The notes beneath the pieces were generated by a model. The model was not told the DNA's origin. It saw only the letters and a program-made list of their open reading frames with translations, and made no database searches. The position numbers and the translations under genes were made by a program. Of a stretch of DNA of 61,481 nt, positions 59,912-61,481 are shown in pieces. The DNA comes from an uncultured Odoribacter sp. (GTDB taxonomy: Bacteria; Bacteroidota; Bacteroidia; Bacteroidales; Marinifilaceae), in NCBI GenBank assembly GCA_900544025.1, contig UQTM01000013.1, forward strand, positions 1 to 61,481, in the 5' to 3' direction. Numbering within the stretch: the stretch's first letter is position 1; each line of letters begins with the position of its first letter.

Positions 59912-61481
59912 ATGCAGCACCACCGAAATGCAAAACCGCTCATGAAACCGGTAAGATACATACTTATATTTGCCTGCTTTGTCCCCTTATTTCTATTCCG
60001 GGACTTCACCCCTAATAACGAATTGAAATACCTGAGTATAGCCGATGAAGCCCTCCGGGACGGACATCTGTTCACATTCTGGAATCATGGTACGGTCTAT
60101 GCCGATAAACCCCCTCTATACCTATGGATCGTTATGCTGGGGAAATGGCTATGGGGTACACACAACCTGTTTTTTCTCAGTTTATTTTCCATAATTCCGG
60201 CGCTGTGGATCGTGTATGTTATGAACAAATGGACTGCCGGAAATCTATCCGGGAAAATACAAAAATCCGGTTCGTATATGCTGATGACCAGCGGTCTGTT
60301 TACCGGAGCAACCATCGTACTGCGTATGGATATGCTGATGTGCCTGTTTATCGTTTTAGCGCTTTACACCTTCTATAAGCTCTATACAGGTATGGCGAAA
60401 ACCCGGGATCGGTTTCTATTACCCCTATATATCTTTTTAGCCGTTTTCTCCAAAGGGCCTGTCGGTTTTATCGTTCCCCTGTGTTCTATCGTAACATTCC
60501 TTCTCGTGAAAAAAGAAATCCGGCATTTTACCCGCTATATGGGCTGGAAACAATGGTGCTTGCTGTTGGGGTTATGTTTCCTTTGGTTTGGCGCTGTGTA
60601 TGCAGAAGGGGGAAAACCCTATCTCGACAATCTTCTTTTTCATCAAACCATAAATCGGGCTATCGACTCCTTTCATCACCAGGCGCCTTTCTGGTATTAT
60701 TTTACAACGATATGGTATTCTTTAGCTCCCTGGACTCTTTTCTACATCGTTGTGATCCTGCTCGGGCTAAAAAAGAAAACAATCAAAACCGATCTGGAAA
60801 AATTATTCCTCGTTACCATCGGGACCACTTTTCTATTGCTATCCCTGTTCAGCGGTAAATTGGACATTTACATGCTCCCCGTCTTCCCGTTTATCGCCTA
60901 TCTGTCGTTTCTCCTATACCCCAATGTCCCCCACAAATACCTATATTTCACGATTTTCCTTCCGGCAATTGCTTTCTCTCTGGCTTTTCCCGGTATTTTC
61001 ATCGCCTCATATCATATCGACTTCCCGCTCTCCGATTATCCCCCGGTATATATCGCCGCCCTAATCCTTTCCCTCGGTGGAATCGGCAGCCTCATTTATC
61101 TGTTCAAAAAACAGCTACTCCATTCAGCGAATATAATTTCGGGCAGCATACTACTTGCCATTCTCACCGGCTCCTTTGCCTTCCCGAAACTAAATCCTTA
61201 CATCGGATTCGGAGACTTAGCTTGTGAAACTGAAAAAATTGGAAAAGCGACAGATATAAACAGTTTCTTTTTTTATCGATTCAGAAGCGGAGAAAACATA
61301 GATAGTTATCTAAATCGGGAAATCAAGAATTGCAATTCAACCCAATTAGCAGAATTGGAAAAAACACAGGATTTCATCCTGCTTGTCAAAAATAAAGATT
61401 TAAAAAGCGATCGAGAACTATATCGAATTGTGAAAAATAAAGAAATTTATATAATTGGAGATTATAGTATTATTATATTTT
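59912..61481 (+). CDS. GT39/ArnT-like membrane glycosyltransferase, partial
   Basis: The frame is open for 523 codons to the window end. It has about 11-12 hydrophobic helices, and a first periplasmic loop with NNELKYLSIADEALRDG and ADKPPLYLWIVMLGKWLWG, close to the ArnT/dolichyl-phosphate-mannose transferase pattern. These enzymes move a sugar from a polyprenyl-phosphate donor to lipid A, protein or glycan. AGGA lies 8 bases before the ATG at 59912; an alternative ATG at 59942 (MKPVRYILIFACF) starts the first helix directly. The last 280 bases are markedly AT-rich compared with the rest. Confidence 0.82.
   Translation, partial: MQHHRNAKPLMKPVRYILIFACFVPLFLFRDFTPNNELKYLSIADEALRDGHLFTFWNHGTVYADKPPLYLWIVMLGKWLWGTHNLFFLSLFSIIPALWIVYVMNKWTAGNLSGKIQKSGSYMLMTSGLFTGATIVLRMDMLMCLFIVLALYTFYKLYTGMAKTRDRFLLPLYIFLAVFSKGPVGFIVPLCSIVTFLLVKKEIRHFTRYMGWKQWCLLLGLCFLWFGAVYAEGGKPYLDNLLFHQTINRAIDSFHHQAPFWYYFTTIWYSLAPWTLFYIVVILLGLKKKTIKTDLEKLFLVTIGTTFLLLSLFSGKLDIYMLPVFPFIAYLSFLLYPNVPHKYLYFTIFLPAIAFSLAFPGIFIASYHIDFPLSDYPPVYIAALILSLGGIGSLIYLFKKQLLHSANIISGSILLAILTGSFAFPKLNPYIGFGDLACETEKIGKATDINSFFFYRFRSGENIDSYLNREIKNCNSTQLAELEKTQDFILLVKNKDLKSDRELYRIVKNKEIYIIGDYSIIIF

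Noticed and set aside
1..61481. CRISPR arrays, insertion sequences, prophage or integrative element
   Set aside because: I saw no regularly spaced repeats, transposase, integrase or phage structural genes; gene content is core-genome-like throughout.

Overview
The window is a chromosomal segment of a member of the Bacteroidota, most likely order Bacteroidales; I cannot resolve the genus. The evidence is the promoter style (the -7 element TAnnTTTG appears upstream of about 20 genes, once with a perfect TTTG-N19-TAnnTTTG), a TonB receptor/DUF4249 lipoprotein pair, a rplM-rpsI-rpsB-tsf operon, many Cys-type lipoproteins, and mostly weak Shine-Dalgarno signals. The content is largely core genome. 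I see no insertion sequence, integrase, CRISPR array, rRNA or reverse transcriptase.

Layout. 1-9200: a truncated MFS drug exporter; an MTA/SAH deaminase-like amidohydrolase with an AraC regulator; a PNPOx-like flavoprotein; agmatinase, YciI and rhomboid; a divergent HxlR/DJ-1 pair; arginine decarboxylase. 9300-16720: an unrecognised two-helix membrane protein, tRNA-Pro, rbfA, an FtsX-type permease, a secreted cyclophilin, VanZ, a GH31 glycosidase, pheS. 17000-24000: an OmpA lipoprotein, an orphan MutS-domain-I-like protein, a cell-wall cluster (DUF1460, LpoB-like, COG3014-like) and an M20 peptidase. 24200-36500: prs, a ferritin-like/CCC1 fusion, a SPOR lipoprotein, a sodium symporter, leuS, Dus with DUF454, a TlpA-type thioredoxin, and an operon of polyprenyl synthase, dCMP deaminase and S41 protease. 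36500-46300: a beta-flower-like lipoprotein, tRNA-Arg, dtd with a MazG-like enzyme, an RND exporter, mmcQ with deoC, mutS, DUF421. 46400-61481: two tandem cyclophilin lipoproteins, a SPOR lipoprotein, asnS-rpoN-PAP2-like, hemW, TonB/DUF4249, the ribosomal/EF-Ts operon and a truncated GT39 glycosyltransferase.

How genes fit together. Arginine decarboxylase plus agmatinase form a complete arginine-to-putrescine route, and the MTA deaminase-like enzyme may handle a polyamine by-product. Several genes serve the envelope (LpoB-like, DUF1460, OmpA, two SPOR proteins, three cyclophilins, S41). The most interesting signals are regulatory RNA candidates in the ribosomal operon (a leader with two mutually exclusive pairings before rplM, a three-helix hairpin before rpsB, a hairpin before tsf), a possible small RNA just upstream, a nearly leaderless mmcQ transcript, palindromes overlapping the -7 boxes of mtaD and the DJ-1 gene, an intrinsic terminator embedded in the opposing vanZ gene, and the orphan MutS-I-like gene, whose relatives are known as accessory genes of diversity-generating retroelements.
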